DNA of 7,716 bases from Propionibacteriaceae bacterium. Lineage in GTDB: Bacteria > Actinomycetota > Actinomycetes > Propionibacteriales > Propionibacteriaceae. Shown here in pieces: positions 1 through 5,308 of the stretch. Position 1 is the first letter of the stretch. Every line of letters begins with the position of its first letter. The stretch lies in NCBI GenBank assembly GCA_031265725.1, contig JAISCH010000072.1, positions 1 through 7,716 of the forward strand, written 5' to 3'. The translations under genes were made by a program, and so were the position numbers. The notes under the pieces are model-generated. The model made no database searches and was not told the DNA's origin. It saw nothing but the letters and a program-made list of their open reading frames with translations.

Positions 1-56
1 CCATCGACAACCCGAATGCCGAGAACAGTTGCGCCTGTGGGAACTCCTTCCACTAG
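1..56 (+). CDS. erpA: C-terminal end of an ErpA/IscA (HesB-type) iron-sulfur cluster insertion protein (partial)
   Basis: Only the last 17 codons are inside the window; the start lies off the left edge. Read with codons from base 3, the peptide is IDNPNAENSCACGNSFH followed by TAG at 54-56. The DNPNA..SCxCGxSF ending is the C-terminal signature of A-type Fe-S carriers (HesB/IscA/SufA/ErpA). In that family two of the three cluster-binding cysteines lie in this Cys-x-Cys-Gly motif, and the third, about 60 residues upstream, is not visible here. The family binds and delivers Fe-S clusters to apo-proteins in the cytosol. In several actinobacteria an erpA-like gene lies in the same general region as trpD and cytochrome genes, which agrees with trpD downstream. 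The identification rests on a short but characteristic motif. Confidence 0.82.
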   Translation, partial: IDNPNAENSCACGNSFH

Positions 57-131
57 AGAGTTGCCCCAAAAATTGTCCTCCCTACGCTGACGCTTCGGGC
101 CGGTACTTTTTGGGGACCCCAACATTTGACA

Positions 132-156
132 TTGAAGGGGGGCGACCCCCTTCTAA
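132..156. repeat. Hairpin of repeat unit 1
   Basis: GAAGGGGG (134-141) pairs perfectly with CCCCCTTC (146-153) around a GCGA loop, which is a GNRA-type tetraloop if transcribed from the + strand. Just upstream, at 110-122, TTGGGG-A-CCCCAA forms a second short dyad. Confidence 0.7.
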
Positions 157-241
157 CCCCCGCGCTCACTGCGTTCGCCAAAGTGTCCTCCCTACGCTGA
201 TGCTTCGGTCCGGTACTTTTTGGGGACCCCGACATTTGACA

Positions 242-265
242 TTGAAGGGGGGCGACCCCCTTCAA
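242..265. repeat. Hairpin of repeat unit 2
   Basis: This is the same hairpin as in unit 1, extended to a perfect 10-bp stem: TTGAAGGGGG, loop GCGA (252-255), CCCCCTTCAA. The extra two pairs exist because unit 2 reads TTCAA where unit 1 reads TTCTA. Confidence 0.7.
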
Positions 266-354
266 ACCCCCGCGCTCACTGCGTTCGCCAAAAATGTCCT
301 CATTCCGCTTCGCTTCATTGCGGTACTTTTTGGAGACTCTGAAGAATTGATATT

Positions 355-372
355 CAAGGAGCGATCTCCTTG
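355..372. repeat. Hairpin of diverged repeat unit 3
   Basis: CAAGGAG (355-361) and CTCCTTG (366-372) form a perfect 7-bp stem with loop CGAT. The arms differ in sequence from units 1 and 2, but pairing is kept: the outer G-C of unit 2 (244/263) is C-G here (355/372), and an internal G-C pair is A-T (360/367). Confidence 0.65.
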
Positions 373-487
373 GACTCCCGCGTTCGCTTCGTTCACCGTG
401 AAGTATCTTTCTTCCACTTTGCTTGGTTTGAACTGCTGTTGATCCTTGATCTGGCAAGATGCTGGGCTGAGGTTGATGGGTATTCGC

Positions 488-493
488 TATAAT
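488..493 (+). promoter_or_regulatory. Probable -10 box of the toxin-antitoxin operon
   Basis: TATAAT is a perfect -10 hexamer in an AT-richer patch about 97 bases before the antitoxin start. The -35 position 17 bases upstream (GGCTGA, 465-470) is poor. The stretch 406-589 has no gene and serves as the operon's leader and control region. Confidence 0.45.
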
Positions 494-544
494 ATGTGCA
501 ATATCCGGCTGATGCATGTCAGTTGCATTGGTAACGCACATATT
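491..544. promoter_or_regulatory. Candidate operator: widely spaced inverted repeat
   Basis: AATATGTGC (491-499) is the exact reverse complement of GCACATATT (536-544). The two half-sites are 45 bases apart centre to centre, and the left one overlaps the -10 box. Between them a smaller dyad is present: ATGCA (512-516) and TGCAT (524-528). RelB/DinJ-type antitoxins bind palindromes in their own promoter through a ribbon-helix-helix fold, so this is a natural candidate for autoregulation. Assignment is by position and symmetry only. Confidence 0.4.
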
Positions 545-589
545 TTATGGCATGATGGAGGTAGGGCCGGTCGGGAAGGGGCACATGGT

Positions 590-868
590 ATGACTTCGGA
601 CACTGTTAATTTGAGTATTCGTATGGACAAAGGGTTGAAGGAGCAGGCGGAGAACCTGTTCTCCGAGTTGGGCATGAATATGACCACTGCCATGAACGTC
701 TTTGTGCGCCAGTCTGTGCGGCAGGGCGGGATACCGTTTGAGATCACGCTCTCAAGGCCGAACGCGGAGACGCTTGCGGCTATGCGTGAGATTGAGGATA
801 TGCGTAGCGGTCGCATGCCCAAGCAGTCGATGTCTGTCACGGACTTCGCTGAGTCGATGGGTGGGTAG
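590..868 (+). CDS. dinJ: RelB/DinJ-family antitoxin of a type II toxin-antitoxin pair
   Basis: A 92-residue protein whose N-terminus (NLSIRMDKGLKEQAENLF, then GMNMTTAMNVFVRQSV) matches the ribbon-helix-helix DNA-binding region of the RelB/DinJ family: one beta strand, two helices, then the GGIPFEI segment seen in DinJ-like proteins (compare EKALPFDL). The C-terminal part (about residues 60-92, with Met- and Arg-rich helix) would wrap and neutralise the toxin. The start at 590 is chosen because GGAAGGGG lies 9 bases upstream and the conserved domain begins directly after it. An upstream in-frame ATG at 446 would add 48 unrelated residues and cross the promoter. The stop abuts the toxin's GTG. 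By family, the antitoxin is protease-labile and represses its own operon with the toxin as co-repressor. Confidence 0.85.
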   Translation: MTSDTVNLSIRMDKGLKEQAENLFSELGMNMTTAMNVFVRQSVRQGGIPFEITLSRPNAETLAAMREIEDMRSGRMPKQSMSVTDFAESMGG

Positions 869-1150
869 GTGAGAGAGCCGTTCTATGCGACCCGCTTCAA
901 GAAGGACTTCAAACTTTGTCAGAAGCGCGGCTACGATATGCGGAAAGTTCTTGCCGTGATGGGCGACATAGCGGACGAGATGCCCTTGTCGCCGCAACTC
1001 AGGGAGCACCCGTTGGCTGGCGGGTATTCGGGGTATTTGGAATGCCATGTCGAGCCTGACTGGCTACTGGTTTACCGGATTGACGACGACGCCGACCCCA
1101 AGGAGGTCTACTTCGCCCGTACCGGGACGCATAGCGACCTGTTTGATTAA
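869..1150 (+). CDS. yafQ: YafQ-family mRNA interferase toxin
   Basis: A 93-residue protein of the RelE/ParE superfamily, YafQ branch. By family it is a ribosome-dependent endoribonuclease that cleaves mRNA during translation and is held inactive by its antitoxin. All the active-site positions known from E. coli YafQ can be found: His47 in EHPLAGG, His60/Asp64/Trp65 in CHVEPDW, Arg84 and His87 in RTGTH, and Phe92 near the C-terminus. Nothing suggests inactivation, and the length matches the family. The GTG start follows the antitoxin stop with no gap (TAG GTG) and has no good ribosome site of its own, so translation is probably coupled and toxin output lower than antitoxin. No terminator is obvious directly after the stop. 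Confidence 0.9.
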   Translation: MREPFYATRFKKDFKLCQKRGYDMRKVLAVMGDIADEMPLSPQLREHPLAGGYSGYLECHVEPDWLLVYRIDDDADPKEVYFARTGTHSDLFD

Positions 1151-1156
1151 CTCTCC

Positions 1157-1245
1157 CCAGATTCCAGTTCAGCGCAGTATTGGGTGAAACCGCCCAGCCT
1201 ATGCCTGTCATGATCTGATGCGGGAAGCTGGGGGCGGGAATCTGG
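1157..1245. repeat. 9-bp inverted repeat flanking the gap after the toxin
   Basis: CCAGATTCC (1157-1165) and GGAATCTGG (1237-1245) are exact reverse complements, 71 bases apart. They lie between the toxin stop and the next gene. They could close a long structured 3' end or be chance. The rest of 1151-1350 holds no gene that I can support. Confidence 0.3.
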
Positions 1246-1309
1246 CTCATTTACCGACAGCTTGATGATTGAGTCGCGCTAGCATGCTCATGTCTGGTGG
1301 GTAAACCGT

Positions 1310-1315
1310 TAGGAT
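1310..1315 (+). promoter_or_regulatory. Possible -10 box for the receiver-trpD operon
   Basis: TAGGAT is a common actinobacterial -10 variant. It lies 35 bases before the ATG at 1351. No good -35 box is seen at the usual distance. Confidence 0.3.
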
Positions 1316-1350
1316 GGCTCAGGACGAACCTTGTGAAAAGGACTTTAGTG

Positions 1351-1995
1351 ATGAGCGAAACTGTGCGCATTCTGCTTTACTCTGATGACCGGACTGTCCG
1401 GGAACAGGTCAAATTGGCGTTGGGTAAAAGAGTTGCCGCCGACTTGCCTGAACTGGAAATTGTCGAGACGGCCACCCATCCTGCTGCGCTGCAGCAGTTG
1501 GACACCGGCAGCTTCGACCTGGCCATTCTTGACGGGGAGGCTGTGCCCGCTGGCGGGATGGGGCTGGCTCACCAGATCAAGGACGAAGTGCCGGATTGCC
1601 CGCCGATCCTGGTCTTGGTGGTGCGGGTGGCGGATGCCTGGCTGGCCACTTGGTCCAAAGCCGATGCCATCGCGGTCTATCCCATCGATCCGATCAAATT
1701 GCCGCAGCAAGTCGCTGGATTGCTGCGCACCTGGCTCAGTGACGATGTTGCCGAGAACGCTGATGCGGGCGGAGAGGCTGCAGACGGCGAAGTTGCTGAA
1801 GGCGGGGAAGCCGCAGACGCGGAAGCTGAAGCCAGTGCGTCAGAAGCTAAGGTCACTGAGCCGGAAGCTCAGGTCGATGAGCCGAAGGACGGGGAAGCCA
1901 AAGCCAGTGCGCCAGCCGCTAAGGCCACTGAGCCGGAAGCTCAGGCCGGTGAGCCGAAGGATGAGGAAGCTGAAGCTGCGGGGGCCTCGGCGTGA
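1351..1995 (+). CDS. Degenerate response-regulator receiver protein with Ala/Glu/Lys-rich tail, coupled to trpD
   Basis: A 214-residue protein. Residues 4-130 have a CheY-like receiver pattern: VRILLYSDD with the acidic pair Asp12/Asp13, then DLAILDGEAVPAGGMG with Asp61 at the phospho-acceptor position. Two other hallmark residues look lost. The Ser/Thr normally ending the fourth strand is replaced within ILVLVVR, and the usual Lys-Pro of the fifth strand is YPIDP. Classical phospho-switching is therefore doubtful. Residues about 135-214 are low-complexity Ala/Glu/Pro/Lys sequence with a 24-residue tandem repeat and no DNA-binding output domain. Proteins beginning like this are found beside trpD in actinobacteria; their role is unknown to me. 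The ATG at 1351 follows AAAGGA by 8-9 bases; an upstream in-frame start at 1297 lacks such support. The stop overlaps the trpD start (GTGA). Confidence 0.72.
   Translation: MSETVRILLYSDDRTVREQVKLALGKRVAADLPELEIVETATHPAALQQLDTGSFDLAILDGEAVPAGGMGLAHQIKDEVPDCPPILVLVVRVADAWLATWSKADAIAVYPIDPIKLPQQVAGLLRTWLSDDVAENADAGGEAADGEVAEGGEAADAEAEASASEAKVTEPEAQVDEPKDGEAKASAPAAKATEPEAQAGEPKDEEAEAAGASA
1822..1965 (+). repeat. 72-bp tandem repeat inside the receiver protein tail
   Basis: Two copies, 1822-1893 and 1894-1965, encode residues 158-181 and 182-205. Both share the core TEPEAQ..EPKD and differ at several positions. The tail is acidic, Ala-rich and probably disordered. Such repeats tend to vary in number between strains. 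Confidence 0.75.
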
Positions 1996-3038
1996 CAAAT
2001 ACTTGGCCCAACGTCCTTGCCGGGCTGATAAATGGGGTGGATCTGACCCCGGCCGAGGCCAACTGGGCTATGGATCAGATTCTTGCTGGGGAAGCCAGCA
2101 ATGTGCAGATAGCCGGTTTTGCGGTCGCGCTGCGGGCCAAGGGGGAGACGGTCGCCGAGATTTCCGGGCTGGCCGAGGCGATGCTCAACCGGGCGACTCC
2201 AATCTCATTGAGTTCAGACGCCGTTGACATCGTCGGCTCCGGGGGAGACCGGGCCAACACCGTCAATATCTCAACGATGGCCGCAATCGTGGCCGCTGCC
2301 GCAGGCGTGCCGGTGATAAAGCACGGCAACCGGGCGGCGTCGTCGGCATCCGGGACTGCCGACTGCCTGGAAGCGCTCGGCGTGGCGCTGAACGTGCCAC
2401 CGGCCGCGCAGGCGGGCGTCATGCGCGAACTCGGCATCGTGTTCCTCTTCGCCGCCATGTATCATCCCGCACTGCGCTTCGCTGGGACCGCCCGTCGTGA
2501 ATTGGCAGTGCAAACCACCTTCAATTTCCTCGGCCCGCTGGCCAATCCGGTGCGTCCGGACGCTCAGGCCGTGGGCGTGGCCAACGAGCGGATGGCCCCG
2601 CTGATCGCTGGCGTGCTGGCTGGACGAGGCACCCGGGGCATGGTCTTCCACGGCGGGGACGGGTTGGACGAACTGACCACCACCACCGACTCACGGGTTT
2701 GGCTGATCAATGCCGGAAAGCTCAACGAGGTCAGCCTCGATCCGCTGGAACTCGGCATCGGCCGGGCCAAACGGGAGGAACTGGTCGGCGGGGTTCCCGA
2801 AGCCAACGCCAAAGTCGTCCGAAGCGTGCTGAACGGTGACCAGGGACCGGTGCGCGACGTGGTGCTGCTCAATGCCGCCGCCGCTGGGCTGTCTTACACC
2901 GGTCCAGTGCTGGATGTTCCGCTAGCTGCCCAGTTGGCCCCGCAACTCGACCGGATGCGGGCGGCTATCGACTCCGGCGCTGCCAATCGTCTCCTGGACG
3001 CTTGGATCAGCAAGACCCAAGCCGCAGCAGCCAAGTAG
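1992..3038 (+). CDS. trpD: Anthranilate phosphoribosyltransferase (TrpD)
   Basis: A 348-residue cytosolic enzyme of usual length that joins anthranilate to PRPP, giving phosphoribosyl-anthranilate and pyrophosphate, the second committed step of tryptophan synthesis. The PRPP-binding glycine loop is VGSGGD (81-86), followed by NIST (92-95) and KHGNR (110-114). The anthranilate tunnel and glycosyltransferase signatures YHPALRF and TARREL lie at about 157-171, FNFLGPLANP at 178-186, and the magnesium-binding Asp226-Glu227 lies in GDGLDELTTT. The Ser in GSGGD stands where Thr is more common; otherwise every expected motif is present, so it should be active. The GTG start overlaps the previous stop by 4 bases (GTGA) with only a weak ribosome site, so coupled translation is likely. 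No other trp gene lies in the window, as is usual for actinobacteria with a detached trpD. Confidence 0.96.
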   Translation: MTNTWPNVLAGLINGVDLTPAEANWAMDQILAGEASNVQIAGFAVALRAKGETVAEISGLAEAMLNRATPISLSSDAVDIVGSGGDRANTVNISTMAAIVAAAAGVPVIKHGNRAASSASGTADCLEALGVALNVPPAAQAGVMRELGIVFLFAAMYHPALRFAGTARRELAVQTTFNFLGPLANPVRPDAQAVGVANERMAPLIAGVLAGRGTRGMVFHGGDGLDELTTTTDSRVWLINAGKLNEVSLDPLELGIGRAKREELVGGVPEANAKVVRSVLNGDQGPVRDVVLLNAAAAGLSYTGPVLDVPLAAQLAPQLDRMRAAIDSGAANRLLDAWISKTQAAAAK

Positions 3039-3043
3039 GGACA

Positions 3044-3063
3044 CTGGAGGAATCGGCTTCCAG
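3044..3063. terminator. Weak hairpin between convergent trpD and the prepilin-peptidase-like gene
   Basis: CTGGAG (3044-3049) pairs with TTCCAG (3058-3063) with one G-T wobble and an 8-base loop, six bases after the trpD stop. No T-run follows. It sits where a two-way terminator would be expected, but the stem is short. Confidence 0.25.
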
Positions 3064-3119
3064 AGTTGGACGTAGGGCAGCGCGGAGCACCCTGGACGCT
3101 CATTTGCGGAGAGGGCGGC

Positions 3120-3680
3120 CTATTCCAGCAGGACCACGGTCAATGGCACGCTGAGCAGGCATCCGGCGACCAGCGCCGGGCCGAATGGGTATCCTCCGGT
3201 TTTGCCCAGCGCCGCTCGGACGATACCGAGCAGCACCCCGATGGTCGCGCCGACAATCAACGCCGCCAGGGTGGCTCTCACTTCCAGCGTGCCGGTGACC
3301 AGCCCGATCAAAAAGGCGAGCCGGACATCCCCGAAGCCAAGCCGGGTGAACCGCCAGATCAGGTAGAACAAGCCGCCGGCGAGCAGGCTTCCGGCCCCGG
3401 CGTTGATGAGCACACCGCTGCCTTGCCAGTAGCTTGCGGCCAACAGGGCTGCGGCTGCCACCGCGTAGGTCAGCCAGTTGACCCGCTTCGGCAAGATGCC
3501 GGTGCGGGCGTCGACCAAGGCGAGGCAACCACCGCCCAGGGCGAATGCTATTCAAGGCGGCCAGAGCGCGATGGGCAGCCACGGCAGGGTGACCGCCATC
3601 CCCACGGCCGGCACCAAGGCGAGGAGCAGCCAATCCCTAGCTGTCATCGTCAGTGGCAGGAGGCGATTGGTCGCACTCAT
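3120..3680 (-). pseudogene. Prepilin peptidase-like (A24/TadV type) membrane protease, interrupted by an in-frame TGA
   Basis: The frame runs from ATG at 3680 to TAG at 3120 (186 codons before the final stop) and is broken once, by TGA at 3554-3552 (codon 43). Before it is a short hydrophobic segment ending LPWLPIALWPP. After it the frame resumes without shift as IAFALGGGCLALVDARTG. Both catalytic aspartates of A24 prepilin peptidases are present: Asp57 in DARTG and Asp118 in GFGD(V), the latter usually GxGDxK. Several hydrophobic helices span residues 70-186. The family cleaves the leader of type IV pilin-like prepilins at the inner membrane face. TGA may replace TGG (Trp). Possible outcomes are a dead gene, readthrough, restart at TTG 3518-3516 directly before the first catalytic Asp, or a sequencing error. 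The ATG has a GGAGGG site and overlaps the upstream stop as ATGA. No pilus genes are nearby in the window. Confidence 0.7.
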
Positions 3681-4114
3681 GCCGCCCTCCGGGTCACGCC
3701 CACCAGCTGCGGCCGGAGCAGGCAGGCGGCCTTTATCATCAACTCCAGGTAACGAGAGCAGCGCGGGGCCTCCAACATCGCGGTGAACTCCGCCAGTGGC
3801 AACTCGCACCAAGCGGCGAGCTGGGGTATGGACGCCTCTTGGCTGAGCAACTGTTTGACCCGGTTCTGGGTCGGCTGGCTGGGAACGTAGCTATTGCGCA
3901 GGCCTTTGGCCGTGGCAGTGTTCAACCCGAGCAGACGAATCCCGCATTGGCTGGTGATCTTGCTGATCGGGCGTCCGTTGCGTCCGAATAGCAGATGACG
4001 GGCCAATTCCGTCGACACCCCCGCTGCCAGCGCCAACGCTGGCCAGGGAATTTTTGACTCAAATGCGACAGCTTCCAGATGTGCCCGGAAAGGTGCCGCT
4101 TGCACCCATTGCAT
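3677..4114 (-). CDS. Small helix-turn-helix-like actinobacterial protein, unknown role
   Basis: A 145-residue, soluble-looking protein with no signal peptide or membrane segment. It opens with MQWVQAAPFRAHL, a motif I associate with a widespread uncharacterised actinobacterial family. Residues 24-45 (WPALALAAGVSTELARHLLFGR) alternate like a helix-turn-helix with the AGVS turn. A second HTH-like stretch lies near 95-115 (LAAWCELPLAEF). The basic segment LLFGRNGRPISK could contact nucleic acid. Its stop overlaps the start of the prepilin-peptidase-like gene by ATGA, so the two are probably co-translated. The start is ambiguous: ATG at 4114 (chosen) or TTG at 4120, two codons upstream. A possible - strand promoter in the divergent gap is weak. 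DNA binding is inferred from pattern only. Confidence 0.6.
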   Translation of the reverse strand: MQWVQAAPFRAHLEAVAFESKIPWPALALAAGVSTELARHLLFGRNGRPISKITSQCGIRLLGLNTATAKGLRNSYVPSQPTQNRVKQLLSQEASIPQLAAWCELPLAEFTAMLEAPRCSRYLELMIKAACLLRPQLVGVTRRAA

Positions 4115-4124
4115 TTTCAACGCG

Positions 4125-4132
4125 ACCTCCTT
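4125..4132 (-). promoter_or_regulatory. Perfect ribosome binding site of the HTH-like gene
   Basis: Read on the - strand this is AAGGAGGT, full complementarity to the 16S 3' end. It lies 4 bases before the TTG at 4120-4118 and 10 bases before the ATG at 4114-4112. Both starts are therefore possible: spacing slightly favours TTG, codon preference favours ATG. Confidence 0.7.
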
Positions 4133-4207
4133 GTCGTTCGCGGCTCATAAGTTTTAAGCCGACCCGGCAAGAGCTTTGTTAGCTGACGCTTGGGCCTTGG
4201 TCGAAAT

Positions 4208-4240
4208 GGACGAGGCGACGCACGTTTTCTCGTCCTTTTT
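4208..4240 (+). terminator. Intrinsic terminator in + orientation, upstream of the sunset-like gene
   Basis: GGACGAG (4208-4214) pairs exactly with CTCGTCC (4229-4235), followed at once by TTTTT (4236-4240). The loop is 14 bases. No + strand gene lies directly before it, since the nearest genes read away on the - strand. It may end an unannotated small transcript starting within about 4120-4205, attenuate the 4330 gene, or block antisense transcription. The rest of 4121-4329 shows no gene. Confidence 0.5.
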
Positions 4241-4329
4241 ACAAGTCTTGCAGCGTTCTGATTCGTAACCGGGGCTGGACCGGGTATCTTGGAGGGAAGA
4301 ATCCATACGAGTCAGTTTCGGAGGACATC

Positions 4330-5244
4330 ATGCGACGCAAGAAGTTACTACAGGCCGTCGAACAGGGCACCGCTGCCGCGCTGGAGAAGAGCCAGTCGGC
4401 CTTGAACGAGGCTGCCGAGCGGCTTGCCCCACTGCTTGAACAGGCCCGCGAACATGTTGTTCCGTTGGCGGAAGAGGCCGCTGTCAAGCTGCGTCCGGTG
4501 CTGCAGCAAGGCGTCCGGGTGGCTGCGGACACCTTGGATCGGGTGCAGCCCGCTATCGACCGGGTAGGCCCTGCAGTCAACGCGACGGTGAAAAAGGTGC
4601 AGTCCGGAGTGGACGAATTGCGCGCCGCCACTCCGGCGCTGAGCGCTGCCGCCCAGGACACCTTGGCCAAGCTGGCGGATTTCGCCGACCATGCTGCCGA
4701 GCCGGAGCCTGAGCCGATTGTTTTGCCGCCGGTGCCGGTGAAGAGAAAGAAGTCCTGGAAGCGGCGTCTTGGCGTGTTGGCGCTGGTCGCGGCGGCTATC
4801 GGGGGGATCGCCGTGGCGCTCAAGAAAGTCGTTGCGGCTCCAGCCGAGCCGGATTGGATCACGCACACCCCTTCCGACTCCTATATCGCGCACCCCGCCG
4901 CCGAGGTTACCGAGGATTTCGTCCCCAGCGCCGAGGTGCTGACTGTTCCAGAAGACGGAGAAGTGGTGGCCAGCGAGACGCCCGAACTGCCCGAGGAGCC
5001 GGAGGCCGCCGCTGTAGAGATCAGCCTGGAAAGCGCCGTCAGCACAGACAGCGCCGTCAGCACAGCCGACGAGGGCGGCTATGTCGGTGACGAGCCGCCT
5101 GCGGGCTTCATCATCAAGGGCAATTCCCGCTCGAAGAAATACCATCAGCCCGGCCAGTCCCGTTACGAGATCACCAACGCCGATGTTTGGTTCGACTCGA
5201 CCGAGGCCGCCGAAGCCGCTGGATTTCAGCCGGCCAAGTCCTGA
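4330..5244 (+). CDS. Single-pass membrane protein with helical N-terminal domain and sunset-like C-terminal domain
   Basis: A 304-residue protein of four parts. Residues 1-122 are Ala/Glu/Gln/Val-rich amphipathic helix with repeated VxPAIDRVGPAV-like and LAPLLEQAREHVVPL-like turns, resembling apolipoprotein/late-embryogenesis-type helices. A basic cluster KRKKSWKRR (138-146) precedes one membrane helix (about 147-167). An acidic Pro/Glu-rich linker (about 170-250) includes a duplicated SAVST. Residues 258-302 (IIKGNSRSKKYHQPG, then YEITNADVWFDSTEAAEAAGF) match the pattern I know as a sunset domain in actinobacterial proteins. By the positive-inside rule the basic side is cytoplasmic, so the C-terminal domain would be outside. 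GGAGG lies 5 bases before the ATG. The function is unknown; a cell-envelope role is inferred from topology. It may be transcribed with the cyclophilin 64 bases downstream. Confidence 0.7.
   Translation: MRRKKLLQAVEQGTAAALEKSQSALNEAAERLAPLLEQAREHVVPLAEEAAVKLRPVLQQGVRVAADTLDRVQPAIDRVGPAVNATVKKVQSGVDELRAATPALSAAAQDTLAKLADFADHAAEPEPEPIVLPPVPVKRKKSWKRRLGVLALVAAAIGGIAVALKKVVAAPAEPDWITHTPSDSYIAHPAAEVTEDFVPSAEVLTVPEDGEVVASETPELPEEPEAAAVEISLESAVSTDSAVSTADEGGYVGDEPPAGFIIKGNSRSKKYHQPGQSRYEITNADVWFDSTEAAEAAGFQPAKS
5032..5067 (+). repeat. 18-bp direct repeat in the linker of the sunset-like protein
   Basis: Two adjacent copies, 5032-5049 and 5050-5067, differ at one base and encode SAVSTD and SAVSTA. Likely a slippage duplication in a disordered linker. 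Confidence 0.75.
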
Positions 5245-5308
5245 GACCGGATAGTATTTGCCAGTCCAAGCCCATTCATTCAAGGCACGTCCAACAACAA
5301 GGAGCAAT

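Larger units (their letters stand above)
74..405. repeat. Three tandem ~110-bp hairpin-bearing repeat units
   Basis: Unit 1 is 74-183, unit 2 is 184-294, and unit 3 starts at 295 and can be followed to about 397, with a diverged start of another unit to about 405. Units 1 and 2 differ at only about four substitutions plus their last bases. Unit 3 is strongly diverged but keeps the order of landmarks: TGTCCTC at the start, CGGTACTTTTTGG, a G-rich/C-rich hairpin, and a final CCCGCG..TTCG..C block. The units abut without spacers. No convincing protein is encoded on either strand; the open frames across the array translate the repeat itself (a recurring GERSERG-like peptide on the - strand). Function unknown: extragenic tandem element, or an RNA with repeated stem-loops. 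Confidence 0.85.

Noticed and set aside
74..405. CRISPR array
   Set aside because: Units are ~110 bp and abut with no unique spacers; no cas genes are near.
29..442. 137-codon open frame on the + strand through the repeats
   Set aside because: It begins inside the erpA end in another frame and translates repeat DNA; amino-acid content is not protein-like.
53..541. 162-codon open frame on the - strand through the repeat array
   Set aside because: It simply translates the repeat units three times and crosses the toxin-antitoxin promoter; no domain and no plausible ribosome site.
1385..2227. 280-codon + strand frame across the receiver gene and trpD start
   Set aside because: Out of frame with two well-supported genes; Arg/Trp/Pro-rich shadow.
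3552..3554. TGA as a selenocysteine codon
   Set aside because: The codon lies in a non-catalytic hydrophobic stretch, the family has no Sec or Cys there, and I see no clear SECIS-type stem right after it.
3066..3752. 228-codon + strand frame opposite the prepilin-peptidase gene
   Set aside because: Gln/Gly/Asp-rich antisense shadow; the - strand frame has the catalytic motifs and membrane helices.
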